This document shows, piece after piece, positions 9,001 through 17,165 of a stretch of DNA of 30,753 nucleotides. The stretch comes from Coemansia sp. RSA 922 (Eukaryota > Kickxellomycota > Kickxellomycetes > Kickxellales > Kickxellaceae). The stretch lies in assembly GCA_027577415.1 (NCBI GenBank), contig JANBQS010000146.1, forward strand, positions 1 through 30,753, written 5' to 3'. Under the pieces are notes generated by a model. It searched no databases. It saw only the letters and a program-made list of their open reading frames with translations, and was not told the DNA's origin. A program made the position numbers and the translations under genes. Numbering within the stretch: the first letter of the stretch is position 1; every line of letters starts with the position of its first letter.

Positions 9001-11372
9001 TGCAAGAGCAAAGTACTGCCATCAGCAGAATCCCTGCCACGCGTTGCCTCGGCCACCACCGTCTTGACGGCAGAGAGCAGCACGGCGACTTGGTGGTCGC
9101 GCAGGGCGGCCTCCATGACCCGAAGCTTGGCAGATAGCTCGGCAACGTCAGCCTCTGCCTGCTGCGCATTGGCGCTTGCTGCGTTGTAGTCGTCGACATG
9201 CGCCTGGCTGGGATGCTTTCCCTTAAACATGCCCACGCCTATTGCGGTGCCCTTGTTCAGGTCCACGAGGTTCTTGGCCGTGTCTCGCATGCGAATCTCC
9301 AGTGAATGGCGTGTGCGCGCCGACTGCAGACGCATCTTTAGCGCAGGGACCTCGCGAACACACTGCTCATACTCTGTCAGGGGCAGCACCTTTCCGGCGT
9401 CGGCCGTGTTAATGACTGCCTCAACCAGGGTGGACATCGCAGCTGTGTGGGCTGCACCAGGGGCAACATAGTCCGCGCCGCCTTCCTCGATGCCAGAGTC
9501 GGAAGGCAGTGGCTCTGACCCGACAGCCCTCGCCAGTATGCTATCGATGGGGGCATCCGGATCAAATGCAATGTGGCGCGATAGATTTCCAAACAAAGTA
9601 GACGGCGTCGGATACTGATGAGCTGTGCCATTCGCAGCGTCTCCGGGAGGAGGAGAGCGCCCCTTCCGCGTGCTTGGCTTTCTGAACTCAGTATGCGCGC
9701 CAACAAGAACTGGGGTGCGAGGGGCAGACACTTGTGACTGAGACCTGGTTCTAACTGCAGGTCTAATCTCGGCGCTGTGGCTTGCGGGTGACGTGCTACG
9801 CTGGATTTCGTCTAGACTGCCGGCATGGCTGGCCGAGACCGTGACCACAACTCCCGCACGACGGACAGGAGCGGCTCTGGACGTTTGGATGCCAGTAGGA
9901 CTGGTGGCCGCACTCGATACTCGGGTACCATGGAAATCAGATCCGCCCTGCGTGCGAGGAGATGGCGTGGGCTGATGCGATGCCGTTGTGTCGATTGGGT
10001 CGGTAATAATATATAGGCCGTCCTCGTTGGTGCCAAATGTCGAGTGGATGGATCCACGGCGCTTACCCGGCCCATCGCTGCGCACTCCTCGGTACCCGCT
10101 GGCCGCCGCTGAGCCGCCGTTAGTAGTGTGTGTGCCCGACATTGAAAGCGGCCGCAGAAAGTTTAGCTGTACACCCGCGGCAATAGTTGACTGGCGCTCG
10201 GCAGCAATGCTGTCCCTAGAGTCGTTGTTGAAGCCGCTGGTAGTGGGCGCGGTGGATGGCTTATCCGCTGTGGGCTGTGCTGGCAACGGGCTATTGCTGC
10301 TCCTATTACCTGGGCTAACGACAGTGCGAGGACCAAAGGTCGCAGCAGGCACGCTTACTCCATCCGCCTGAGAGGCAGTCCGCCCATCGCTGTCGGTGTC
10401 GCCCAGAGATGTAGACTTGCTTACCAGACTAGGACTGCGAGGCATGGCCGGCGTTCGCAGCGCACCTACGTCCGAGGAGGGTCCAACGGCGCCTCTGAAT
10501 CCGTCGATAGATGACCGTGCGTCACTACTCCGACTAATGCTGCCGGCAACCGAGGACGAGCGACTGTGCATCCCAGGCCTACCGCTCGCCATGCCAAACT
10601 TTCCAAACAGACCCGACAGGCGCGGATCGTTCGAGAGCAGCTCCTGCTGGTCAAACAGCGATACCCGCTCCGACACAGATGGCGTATTAGAGGGTCGCCG
10701 CTGCATGGCATATGGCGTCGCGGGTGACTCAGCCTGCTCCTTCAAGCTGGAGCTACTAAACCGATTAGCCAGGCTTTTGATCCTTTCGCTGATCACGCGC
10801 TTGTTAGCCTCTGCTGCTGCTGGCGCTGTCGGCTGCTGTCGGGCTGGTGGTGCTGGCAAGTCAAAGCCGACTTGGTCGCCAGTGCCGGTGCTGATGGCTG
10901 TGCCAAGCGGCGCTGACACATCGCTGTCGTCGGTAAATGGAGAGGCGTATCCCGGGCCAGCTGACTTTGCCATAGGCAGAGCGTGTCGCTGGACAAGTGG
11001 GCTCAGCGTGTCGATCTTGGGTGGCAGGCTGGGCGCTAAGACGTTGGATGTGGTGCGCAGTGGGAAGACGGCGCGTGTAGAGTCATCTGTCAATGCCGAG
11101 CTAGGTGTAGTGCTGCCGTCGCCTTGACTGGTATCTGGGCGCGTGACGAAGGCACTATCCGGTGGCCCTGACTCGCCACGTGCCACCTTTTCGGGCGAAT
11201 TAATCGCTGACCCCGCAGACTGCATCACCTGCGAGGTGTGCAATGGCTGAGGTGCTCCTTCAGCCGCAGAGATGTTGAGACTATTAATTCGGAGGTTAGA
11301 GTGCGAGCTTCCAGCCTCACGCCGGATCTCTTCCATTGTCGCCTTTGTGACGGGCCCTTCGTGGCTCTCCAT
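6078..11372 (-). CDS. Uds1-domain coiled-coil protein (septation/polarity)
   Basis: Very large protein, 1764 residues, in one uninterrupted frame. Residues 1-650 are disordered and Ser/Thr/Pro-rich, with many SP/TP sites. Residues about 655-775 resemble the fungal Uds1 domain ('up-regulated during septation'): LTEYEQCVREVPALKMRLQS, LEIRMRDTAKNLVDLNKG, and a closing helix AALRDHQVAVLLSAVKTVV. The rest alternates long coiled coils (about 775-960, 1080-1270, 1590-1690, 1700-1764) with low-complexity linkers, including a PPPPPP stretch near residue 1508. Family knowledge points to a septum, cell-tip or cytoskeleton scaffold; no enzyme domain is visible. The ATG at 11372 is the first in frame. It could also be called a generic coiled-coil scaffold if the Uds1 match fails a profile search. 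Confidence 0.75.
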   Translation of the reverse strand: MESHEGPVTKATMEEIRREAGSSHSNLRINSLNISAAEGAPQPLHTSQVMQSAGSAINSPEKVARGESGPPDSAFVTRPDTSQGDGSTTPSSALTDDSTRAVFPLRTTSNVLAPSLPPKIDTLSPLVQRHALPMAKSAGPGYASPFTDDSDVSAPLGTAISTGTGDQVGFDLPAPPARQQPTAPAAAEANKRVISERIKSLANRFSSSSLKEQAESPATPYAMQRRPSNTPSVSERVSLFDQQELLSNDPRLSGLFGKFGMASGRPGMHSRSSSVAGSISRSSDARSSIDGFRGAVGPSSDVGALRTPAMPRSPSLVSKSTSLGDTDSDGRTASQADGVSVPAATFGPRTVVSPGNRSSNSPLPAQPTADKPSTAPTTSGFNNDSRDSIAAERQSTIAAGVQLNFLRPLSMSGTHTTNGGSAAASGYRGVRSDGPGKRRGSIHSTFGTNEDGLYIITDPIDTTASHQPTPSPRTQGGSDFHGTRVSSAATSPTGIQTSRAAPVRRAGVVVTVSASHAGSLDEIQRSTSPASHSAEIRPAVRTRSQSQVSAPRTPVLVGAHTEFRKPSTRKGRSPPPGDAANGTAHQYPTPSTLFGNLSRHIAFDPDAPIDSILARAVGSEPLPSDSGIEEGGADYVAPGAAHTAAMSTLVEAVINTADAGKVLPLTEYEQCVREVPALKMRLQSARTRHSLEIRMRDTAKNLVDLNKGTAIGVGMFKGKHPSQAHVDDYNAASANAQQAEADVAELSAKLRVMEAALRDHQVAVLLSAVKTVVAEATRGRDSADGSTLLLQNRVTELEQGVTASQAALVSERASLTASHAKVKLGLEEQIRSLQNKSHDSNARRISREAEVDDPESPLARHSAGLTAERLAGELIVLKEQNQASERRANMLEARLDEALLRAQGARQELDELRQQTAEMTEVSRAKLEASRAESDACKRSVRAFSSGLSDMISPLRLLNGVNSGAEKLRGLHVDTTASTSTPPITPTTKATFTLPLDTITVETLESMVAASRDANDFGAWDAERVSSAMALLGSTIVGCSRLYPEAMRVCDAYSQLQHDLGTEQRLREAQGLAITQQRERLSRATYLAESADQRLKEAVDTLAAKHAKEQDLWTEERQRLFDNIERLTQDVRERQAVIAAHSIAHVGDNGSTLISTSSAAAHSIGSIEPMLVAGQSADAETEAIRQQLSSKTAECDQLRQDLDSAILLRRRTSEMDITISQLQRTEAALREQLAELTPLREAHHRLLRDVEVAKGKAVAHPAEHPSKEMLLGDHTRKPGDVGTFLASAATTAVEGAGGEAPTTLAEAYVGTERGLVRCRSMPSLRHGHLAHHRISAPDSPPRVADAQTTTSSDMHSTNDSADVSQMLQAYSEKLMYKEDALRSREDELEAVCAAVTTVESALYKLLPSTPAASQAGFSNVPWSPPSSSPQTGPAAWHASASMSRSSLRNRSASFFQGLRTNYLGIGDGAEPSSPLALTIQTDTQSRPAINSSQVGHAQGETPPPPPPSVSGASFVAATGSLLASARASGADAALVAAKGLAPLVQMVAAETKRLKALVVDLEEQSRDTRVELLQAQGKLADLQNYYVQRSKQEDAIQQDITHVLGQISRLRTKVVQLEDEKAACESEAGELRKRCREMEDTNAEKVLRLIVDRVGAGDFARQNMTVSASTEAEAATGRINDEPKSAAALPAKFAALGSVSVSHPEAGEIRAEFNELLHQIIARRDEDIERIQALADAWRADARKASQANERKTWNMATRGIQTM

Positions 11373-11536
11373 CGCCAGGTGCCGGATTTGAGGATGGCTA
11401 CCACTCCGCGCACGGTTCTGCTGCAGTGCGCCTATTCCTGCTGCGCTCGCCCATGACTTTTTCGTGCTAGTAGGCGAGACCTGGCTGTCGTCCTGCCTCC
11501 TCTCGCCCTTGCTACCTCGCTACACTCCAGTAGAAA

Positions 11537-11550
11537 ACACACACACACAC
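11537..11550. repeat. (AC)7 microsatellite
   Basis: Seven AC units in the upstream region of the Uds1-domain gene. Non-coding. Confidence 0.95.
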
Positions 11551-12100
11551 TGTTTGTTAGCACATGTACACTTGCCCTGATCCCACTCCATGCTGCACCC
11601 CCACACTAGAAACATTCCCAAACCCACGCTATTTTCGAGCAAATGCAAGTAACGTGGCCAAAAGGCGCGGAGGAGAAACAGCCAGCATGCGCGGGGAATG
11701 CGCGGACCAGGAGGGCCAGCAAGGCGGAGCAGGGGGTGCGGGGAAAAGTGTAGCCAGTTTAAACTGTTCGCCAAATGTCTACGCAGACACAGACACGACT
11801 GTCACCACTGCTCTCTTGCCAAGCACAAGAGTTGTAGAGCACAAGGTACCTACCAATAGCCGCTTCATTCGGAAGAAGGACGCGTGTATATCAAGTTCAG
11901 CAAGCTTCACGACGTAAGCCCCCGCCTCGTTGCCAGACTAAACTCTAAAAAAAAAATAGCGCGTCAATGGCAGTAGCTGGCAGGATCAAAGGAAGCTTCG
12001 AAATAACAAGTGTTGCGGCAATGTGAGTGCCTTGGAAAGGGCTAACAGTAGTGGAAAAGTGTATACGAGGTGAATTGGGAAAGCCCAAAATGCGAAAGAA

Positions 12101-12123
12101 ATAAAACAAAATAAAATAAAATA
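12101..12123. repeat. Imperfect ATAAA-type A-rich tract
   Basis: Repeated AAAAT/AAAAC units about 150 bp beyond the TMEM16 stop codon. On the transcribed (minus) strand this is a T-rich TTTTAT tract, which could act in 3' end formation. Confidence 0.7.
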
Positions 12124-12268
12124 GGAAGAGTATTGAAGAGTAGGCACCCCCCACTTCCTCCATCAGCACCCCTCCTTTTCTATGCAATGTTGGTACCTTG
12201 ATCTAAACACCAGCAGAGTGATAAATGTTTATATTCAAGCAGCACCTCCGCAAAAAGTCAAAGTCTAC

Positions 12269-14923
12269 CTACTCGAGCTTAAACGCGTCGTTGATAGTTT
12301 GGAGGCCATACTCCAGCTCTGAGCGCCAGTCTGCCCTAGCCTCAGCTGTCTGGACAATGCTGCGTTCCTGAATAGACTCTGTCTCTTCGGCCGCGCTGTA
12401 GTCGTCGGCTGCAGCCAAGTCGCGAGAGACAGCTGGCGTTCTTTCGAGCCAACGCCGCTTGGACTGCGCCCGTGACCGCTCAAGGATTCTTGCATAGGCG
12501 CCTGGCCATGAGGCCATGACATGAGCAATAGCCCAACGGATCACTAGGAATATGTGCTCGGAGCACAGCAGCACTATAAGCGCAAAGCTCAGACTAGTGC
12601 GGCCAAAGCGCAGCATTGTCTCGGGCTCGGCCACATTGGGAAGGAAGGCGCAGTTAGGGTGGAACTGGTAGATGAGCAGTGCATTAGTGATGGACGATAA
12701 CCAACACATGAACCGCAGGGTTTCAAGCCAGGGCCCGATTGTGTCGACTCGGCGCGGGATTGGTCTCTTGGTAGCACCGCATATCTTGGCTGCGTCCGTA
12801 CGTAGCTCGAGCCAGTTGTTCAAGAACGCCGCCAGCGGTGCCAGAGGCCAGGCGACAGAGAAAAACGCAACGCGCCCAAACTGCGATGCCATCTCGGCAT
12901 AGTCCTCATACGTGCTGTACTCGGGCAGACACGTCTCTTCAGTGACCCTGGCTATAAACTGCCTCTGGATGTCGGCTGGAGCAATGGCGCTCTCCAATGT
13001 AGTGACCGAGTCGGCCCATTTGTCTATGCCGGTGGAGCCTCTGTGTAGAACGCTTTGGAGGAGCCCCTGCTGCTCGCTAACCAGAGACAGGTCAGTGCTG
13101 CCAGCTGCCGAGGCGGTACCGTCCATAACCTTCGAGTGTTGCGGCTGCGTAGTCTGGACCGTTGACGCCCTTGCAAGCGATCTTGAGCCCCACCAGCGCA
13201 TTAAAAGTGGGATTCCAGTCTCGGTCATCAAGTTGATAATCTGGCTAGTGACTACAAAGCTGGTGAGCAGACTTTGCACCATAGCAGCAGCAGGCGTGGA
13301 ACTCGACTTTAGTCCCACATAGGCGGCCGCGCTGCTGCCCTTTTCCGGCATGCGCGCCAGGAACGGCACCATCCAAGGAGGCAAGCTCCTGATCGAGTCA
13401 TACGCACCACGCAGCCAAAGCTCAAATGAGTCGCGCTGTGGCACAAACACCCAGGCCGTCAAAAACAGATAAAGCTGGTCTTGGAGGAATTGGAAGACGA
13501 ATATCTTGGTCGTATACTGCGCGGCATACTCTGACTCGTACTCGTAGTTCTCATACTCGGTCAGGACGCCGGCTATGTGCGTGCAAGCCGACGTGTAGAT
13601 CGGTAGGCAGGCAGAAAAGAGAATGATGGGAGTAAAGCCGAGCAGCGTGTGCAGCGGGCCGTCGTAGTACTCGCTGAGAAAGGTTTGCAGCGCAAAGATG
13701 AATGAGACAAACAGCGCCATCAGCAGTGCGAGGGCTAGGACCACGGGTACGCCGAGAAGCCGGCGCAGCCAGCGCTTGCCATTGGAGAAGAACGGTATTG
13801 GCTCCCCAGTTGCAGGATCAACGACGTGGCGGTCAGGACGAAAGTTGGGACGGCGCAATGAGCTGACCTTCTGCGCACCATGTACTCCCCAGTACGTGGC
13901 AATGTCGGACTCGCGACGTGCCCAGGTCTCAGTAAACAGGACACTCCACAATACTAGCAGCACGCCAAACTGCCAAGAAAAGCTCCAACCAAGCAGCCAC
14001 CAGAGCGTGCCAAACGCTGCGGGAATAGCGAGCCACAAAAAGTAACTCTGCAAAAAGGCGAAGTACATGGCAATTTCCTCGCCAAAGTGCTCGCGGATGC
14101 GGCGGAGGTCATGGCGGTCAATGAGCCACTTTGACGACCAGTGCTTGATCCACTTTCTGTTGAAAGAGCGGTCGTGCAATGGGAAGACCGACTCCACCCA
14201 GGGGTCTCCCTCCACGTTCACTGCCGCACAGCCCTCGCTGGCCGGCCCGACAATCAACTTGTGCACTAGGCGTTGGCGCTCCGAGGACGAAATGCGTTCG
14301 GCAGTGCCGGGCTCGGCCTCGAGAAGCCTGGACGGGTCATCGTGCGTCTCAGGGTCCACCTCGAATGGATCAGCGGTTGGCAGTCCCACGCCCCTGAGCA
14401 CGCGCCGCAAGGGCAGCATGCCACCGAGCCAGTCGTGCAGGCGCGAGCGGCTCCACTCGTGTAGGAGCCGTCCGCGAGGACATCTGACAAAGAGGAGAAT
14501 ACGCCCAGGGTCGACCGTAAACGCATCAGCAGCACTCGCGCCATCCCTCGCTGTAGAATCCTCGGCTTCGACACTATTGCGGGTGCGCTGGTGCGCTTTC
14601 TTGGGACTAAGGGCCTCGCGCACCTCGACATCAAGACCAGCTCGCGACAGTCGTCTCACCAGATCACCCAGCGCACTAGCAGCCTCGTTACACTCTGTCT
14701 GACGTTGATCAATGGAGCCTTGCGTACTATTCGGCGTTGCCCGGACTGTTGGCCCAGGAGGTGTGTATCGAAAGGATACCACGTAGTCAGCAAAGCTCTC
14801 CAGGGGCTCGGCAGCCGAACTTTTGCCAGCGCTTGTGCCAGCGAGCTGTTCCGACTGCTCGCTATTGCGCTCAAGAGCCCAGTACTGTAAGAAGGCTAGA
14901 GGCCTAAGCGGCGTACTGCTCAT
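12269..14923 (-). CDS. TMEM16/anoctamin-family scramblase or channel (Ist2-like)
   Basis: Predicted 884-residue polytopic membrane protein of the TMEM16 family, whose fungal members are Ca2+-dependent lipid scramblases or ER-plasma membrane tethers (Ist2). A cytosolic N-terminal domain of about 270 residues leads into IREHFGEEIAMYFAFLQSYFLWL, the usual start of TM1. Later family blocks are TEYENYEYESEYAAQYTTKIFVFQFLQDQLYLF (TM6), YEDYAEMASQFGRVAFFSVAWPLAPL (TM7) and FLNNWLELRTDAAKIC plus RPIPRRVDTIGPWLETL (TM8 and after). Acidic residues expected for Ca2+ binding are present in TM7 (Asp, Glu) and TM8 (Glu, Asp). The TM6 Asn usual in the family seems replaced by Gln. The cytosolic tail is only about 80 residues, far shorter than yeast Ist2. 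The start is the ATG at 14923; the frame extends two codons further only via TTG. Confidence 0.92.
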   Translation of the reverse strand: MSSTPLRPLAFLQYWALERNSEQSEQLAGTSAGKSSAAEPLESFADYVVSFRYTPPGPTVRATPNSTQGSIDQRQTECNEAASALGDLVRRLSRAGLDVEVREALSPKKAHQRTRNSVEAEDSTARDGASAADAFTVDPGRILLFVRCPRGRLLHEWSRSRLHDWLGGMLPLRRVLRGVGLPTADPFEVDPETHDDPSRLLEAEPGTAERISSSERQRLVHKLIVGPASEGCAAVNVEGDPWVESVFPLHDRSFNRKWIKHWSSKWLIDRHDLRRIREHFGEEIAMYFAFLQSYFLWLAIPAAFGTLWWLLGWSFSWQFGVLLVLWSVLFTETWARRESDIATYWGVHGAQKVSSLRRPNFRPDRHVVDPATGEPIPFFSNGKRWLRRLLGVPVVLALALLMALFVSFIFALQTFLSEYYDGPLHTLLGFTPIILFSACLPIYTSACTHIAGVLTEYENYEYESEYAAQYTTKIFVFQFLQDQLYLFLTAWVFVPQRDSFELWLRGAYDSIRSLPPWMVPFLARMPEKGSSAAAYVGLKSSSTPAAAMVQSLLTSFVVTSQIINLMTETGIPLLMRWWGSRSLARASTVQTTQPQHSKVMDGTASAAGSTDLSLVSEQQGLLQSVLHRGSTGIDKWADSVTTLESAIAPADIQRQFIARVTEETCLPEYSTYEDYAEMASQFGRVAFFSVAWPLAPLAAFLNNWLELRTDAAKICGATKRPIPRRVDTIGPWLETLRFMCWLSSITNALLIYQFHPNCAFLPNVAEPETMLRFGRTSLSFALIVLLCSEHIFLVIRWAIAHVMASWPGAYARILERSRAQSKRRWLERTPAVSRDLAAADDYSAAEETESIQERSIVQTAEARADWRSELEYGLQTINDAFKLE

Positions 14924-15135
14924 GATCAATTCAAGTTTTTAAAAAAAAGAGGATAAATTGCGAGAGGAAAGCAAAAAAAAACGTCATCAAAAGGGGGCTG
15001 GCAGTTTGTGAGAGCATCCACTTGCAATTTCACTTTGGCAAATTAACAGTGTGGGCTTTTTTTTCTCTTCTTCTTAGCTCGATTTTTCTTTTCTTTTTCC
15101 GTCGTACTCTCCGTCATTTCCATCACGAAGCTCAG

Positions 15136-15173
15136 GTACGCTTCAATCTAACCCAATTACCTTCTCTCCTCAG
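15136..15173 (+). other. Candidate 5' UTR intron of CK2 beta gene
   Basis: CAG|GTACGC donor, an internal CTAAC that fits a fungal branch point, a pyrimidine-rich stretch and a CTCCTCAG acceptor, all within 38 nt upstream of the CK2 beta start. The element order and spacing fit a very short fungal intron. No transcript evidence is available here. Confidence 0.45.
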
Positions 15174-15309
15174 TGTAGGCTTAGTCAGTCGTCCGAAGCA
15201 GCGCAGTAGCCCACAGATATCCAGCTCATGGGCGCGCGGGCCACGACTAAGCACCTGAAATTTGGCACTTGCTCCCTATTCTTTTGCTCTGCAATTTGTC
15301 CACTGTTAC

Positions 15310-15328
15310 TTGTTTGTTTGTTTGTTTG
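15310..15328. repeat. (TTTG)4 tandem repeat in CK2 beta leader
   Basis: Four TTTG units preceded by TTG, about 105 bp before the CK2 beta ATG. Confidence 0.9.
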
Positions 15329-15433
15329 GCGGCTCTCGCCTATCGCGAGGATTCACATTCAATGACTCAGCCCGTCTACAATCACTTGCACTCTCTTTGT
15401 AGTAATTTAATCCGAAGGTTCTATCGGCACACC

Positions 15434-16582
15434 ATGGCCGAACCTGTCGACGGTACACACGAGAACAGCGCGCTAGGACACCACTGGGCACAGGGAGGCG
15501 GTGGTGGTACTCGTGGCCGCGGTGTAGCTGACCCTGAATACCACTCGGAGCTGGATAACACCGACGAATCGGATCTTGAGGAGGAGCACTACGAGTCCGA
15601 TGAATCCGAAAACCAGACATGGATTTCTTGGTTTCTGTCGCACCGGGAAAACGCCTATTTCTGCGAGGTGCCCGAGGAGTTTATCGAAGACGAGTTTAAT
15701 CTGACCGGTCTTAGCCAAAACGTCAACTTTTATTCCCAGGCGCTAGACATGATCCTCGACATTGAAGATAACGATGAGCCGCTAGACAACGAGGAGGTCG
15801 AAGCCGTCGAGGGCTCGGCAGAAATCCTGTATGGCTTGATCCATGCACGGTTTATCCTGACGCGCGACGGGCTGAATCGGATGGAGGAAAAGTACGAGAA
15901 CGGCGAGTTTGGCGTATGCCCGCGCTACTGTTGTGGCGGAATCGGCGTATTGCCCTGTGGTCGCTCAGACATCCCCGAGCGCGACTGTGTCAAGCTGTTC
16001 TGCCCATCGTGCCTCGACATTTACTTGCCTTCAAACACTCGCTACCAAAAGATCGATGGCGCTTACTTTGGAACCACCTTTCCTCACATGCTCCTGCAGG
16101 CTTACCCCGCACTGGTCCCTGAAGAGCCCGCCCCTGTCTATACGCCTCGAGTATATGGATTCGCCATTAACGAGCGTAGCAAGTCTGGCCCGCGCATGCA
16201 GTGGCTGCGCGTGCGCCCCGACGTCAAGCCTGGCGCTGACAATGACGACTGCGAGGATGATGACGGGAACACGACCGACTCGCAGAGCTACATGGAAGCA
16301 CGGGATGCGAATCCAAGCGAGGTGCCTGCCGATGCCAACATAGAGGCTACTGTCGCCGGCCTTGGCTCGAGTGACATGATGCACAACGAAGGCATGGAAG
16401 TTGGCACGGACAGGCCTGGCGCCAGCCGCGCTTCAACCCCGGCTGCCTCGTCTGAAATTCAAGCTGACGGAGACGACCACCACACCGACGCGGCCATGGC
16501 CACTGCCAGCAACTCGCCCAGGCCTGCCTGCTCCGAGTCGCAATCGGAGGACCGGCGGAAAGGCCGTGCGGCAGCCATGTGA
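15434..16582 (+). CDS. CKB1: Casein kinase 2 regulatory (beta) subunit
   Basis: Regulatory subunit of the CK2 tetramer, 382 residues. The conserved core runs from TWISWFLSHRENAYFCEVPEEFIEDEFNLTGL (after about residue 55) through the Zn-binding site Cys162, Cys167, Cys190, Cys193 (CPRYCC...FCPSC) to DGAYFGTTFPHMLLQAYP and PRVYGFAI. The acidic groove and the dimerising zinc finger are intact. It is long for the family (usually about 215-280): there is a Gly-rich, then acidic N-terminal extension and a disordered C-terminal tail of about 120 residues rich in Asp, Ser, Ala and Thr. The ATG at 15434 sits in a perfect ACCATGG context; an in-frame ATG at 15362 would add 24 residues in a weak context. 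Yeast has two beta genes, so CKB1 versus CKB2 is not settled. Confidence 0.95.
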   Translation: MAEPVDGTHENSALGHHWAQGGGGGTRGRGVADPEYHSELDNTDESDLEEEHYESDESENQTWISWFLSHRENAYFCEVPEEFIEDEFNLTGLSQNVNFYSQALDMILDIEDNDEPLDNEEVEAVEGSAEILYGLIHARFILTRDGLNRMEEKYENGEFGVCPRYCCGGIGVLPCGRSDIPERDCVKLFCPSCLDIYLPSNTRYQKIDGAYFGTTFPHMLLQAYPALVPEEPAPVYTPRVYGFAINERSKSGPRMQWLRVRPDVKPGADNDDCEDDDGNTTDSQSYMEARDANPSEVPADANIEATVAGLGSSDMMHNEGMEVGTDRPGASRASTPAASSEIQADGDDHHTDAAMATASNSPRPACSESQSEDRRKGRAAAM

Positions 16583-17165
16583 AGTCACCTTATTTGCGAA
16601 GGTCGACACTTCTGTTTGGATTACTTATTCTTGCGTATCTACTAATACTGAGGACACTCATATATGACAGAAACATTCATGGTTGCCCCCATGATTCAAG
16701 TGTCTATTTTGGCGGGATGCCCCGCCCAAGGCGGTTCTTGGCGGAACTGTATGGCGTTGCGACGTATACCTAAAATTAACCACTATTTTTGAATATGGTG
16801 GTGTCTACCCAGCATTGCCGCACACCTGCTCTGAGATCTGATATCGAGATGGAGAGAGCAACTGCCAGCACTTGATAGCACAAACAATGCCAAGCACCGA
16901 ATTCTTGAGGCGCAGCTTCAGCGGCCGCTAGATTACTTTTGCTGAGGTGGCTGCTGCTATTTCGTTCTGAGGACAAAGCGCACTATAAAGGATGGTCGAG
17001 CGCCCTGTCCGCCTGCCGAGGCGTCAAAACCAACACCCCTGGACCTGCTCCTTGTCACTGACCTCCTCCATCATCACCGCTCCTCTTACTCATACAGCAC
17101 GCCCTTTATTTTTACCTTTGGCATTTCTGGCCTGCGTTTTTTTTTACTATCATTGCTACATCGCC
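16583..17165. promoter_or_regulatory. CK2 beta 3' region and P450 promoter
   Basis: 583 bp. The left part is the CK2 beta 3' UTR. A GC-rich dyad around 16709-16729 overlaps an E2F-like TTTTGGCGGGA (16707-16717). TATAAA at 16984-16989 is the likely core promoter of the first P450. No additional gene is recognised. Confidence 0.55.
16984..16989 (+). promoter_or_regulatory. TATA box of first P450
   Basis: TATAAA in a CACTATAAAGG context, 177 bp upstream of the chosen ATG. It lies only 2 bp before another in-frame ATG at 16992, which would therefore fall upstream of the expected transcription start. Confidence 0.55.

Larger units (their letters stand above)
11373..12268. other. Long spacer between two minus-strand genes
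   Basis: 896 bp between the Uds1-domain gene start and the TMEM16 stop, unusually long for this window. It should hold the promoter and leader of the Uds1-domain gene and the 3' UTR of TMEM16. It contains an (AC)7 tract at 11537-11550 and an AAAAT-type tract at 12101-12123. Short frames on both strands (for example 11564-11917 plus and 11945-12187 minus) have no recognisable content. No RNA gene was identified. Confidence 0.6.
14924..15433. promoter_or_regulatory. Divergent promoter and leader, TMEM16 / CK2 beta
   Basis: 510 bp between divergent start codons. Near TMEM16 it holds A-rich tracts (T-rich on the transcribed strand). On the CK2 beta side come T-rich sequence, a candidate 38-nt leader intron (15136-15173) and a TTTG tandem repeat (15310-15328). 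No other gene is seen. Confidence 0.6.

Noticed and set aside
8266..9189. 307-codon plus-strand frame inside the Uds1-domain gene
   Set aside because: Mirror of the coiled-coil coding sequence; Ser/Ala/Leu-rich with no domain.
10396..11127. 243-codon plus-strand frame inside the Uds1-domain gene
   Set aside because: Antisense shadow of the Ser-rich N-terminal region.
11564..11917. 117-codon plus-strand frame in the long spacer
   Set aside because: Low-complexity composition, no known motif and no conserved-looking hydrophobic pattern; treated as chance.
11945..12187. 80-codon minus-strand frame with a hydrophobic FLFYFILFYFF stretch
   Set aside because: The hydrophobic run is encoded by the T-rich ATAAA-type repeat, so it mimics a membrane segment by composition.
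16992..17165. Extending P450 copy 1 upstream to the ATG at 16992
   Set aside because: That ATG lies 2 bp after the TATA box and the extension is polar before the usual membrane anchor, so it should be outside the transcript.
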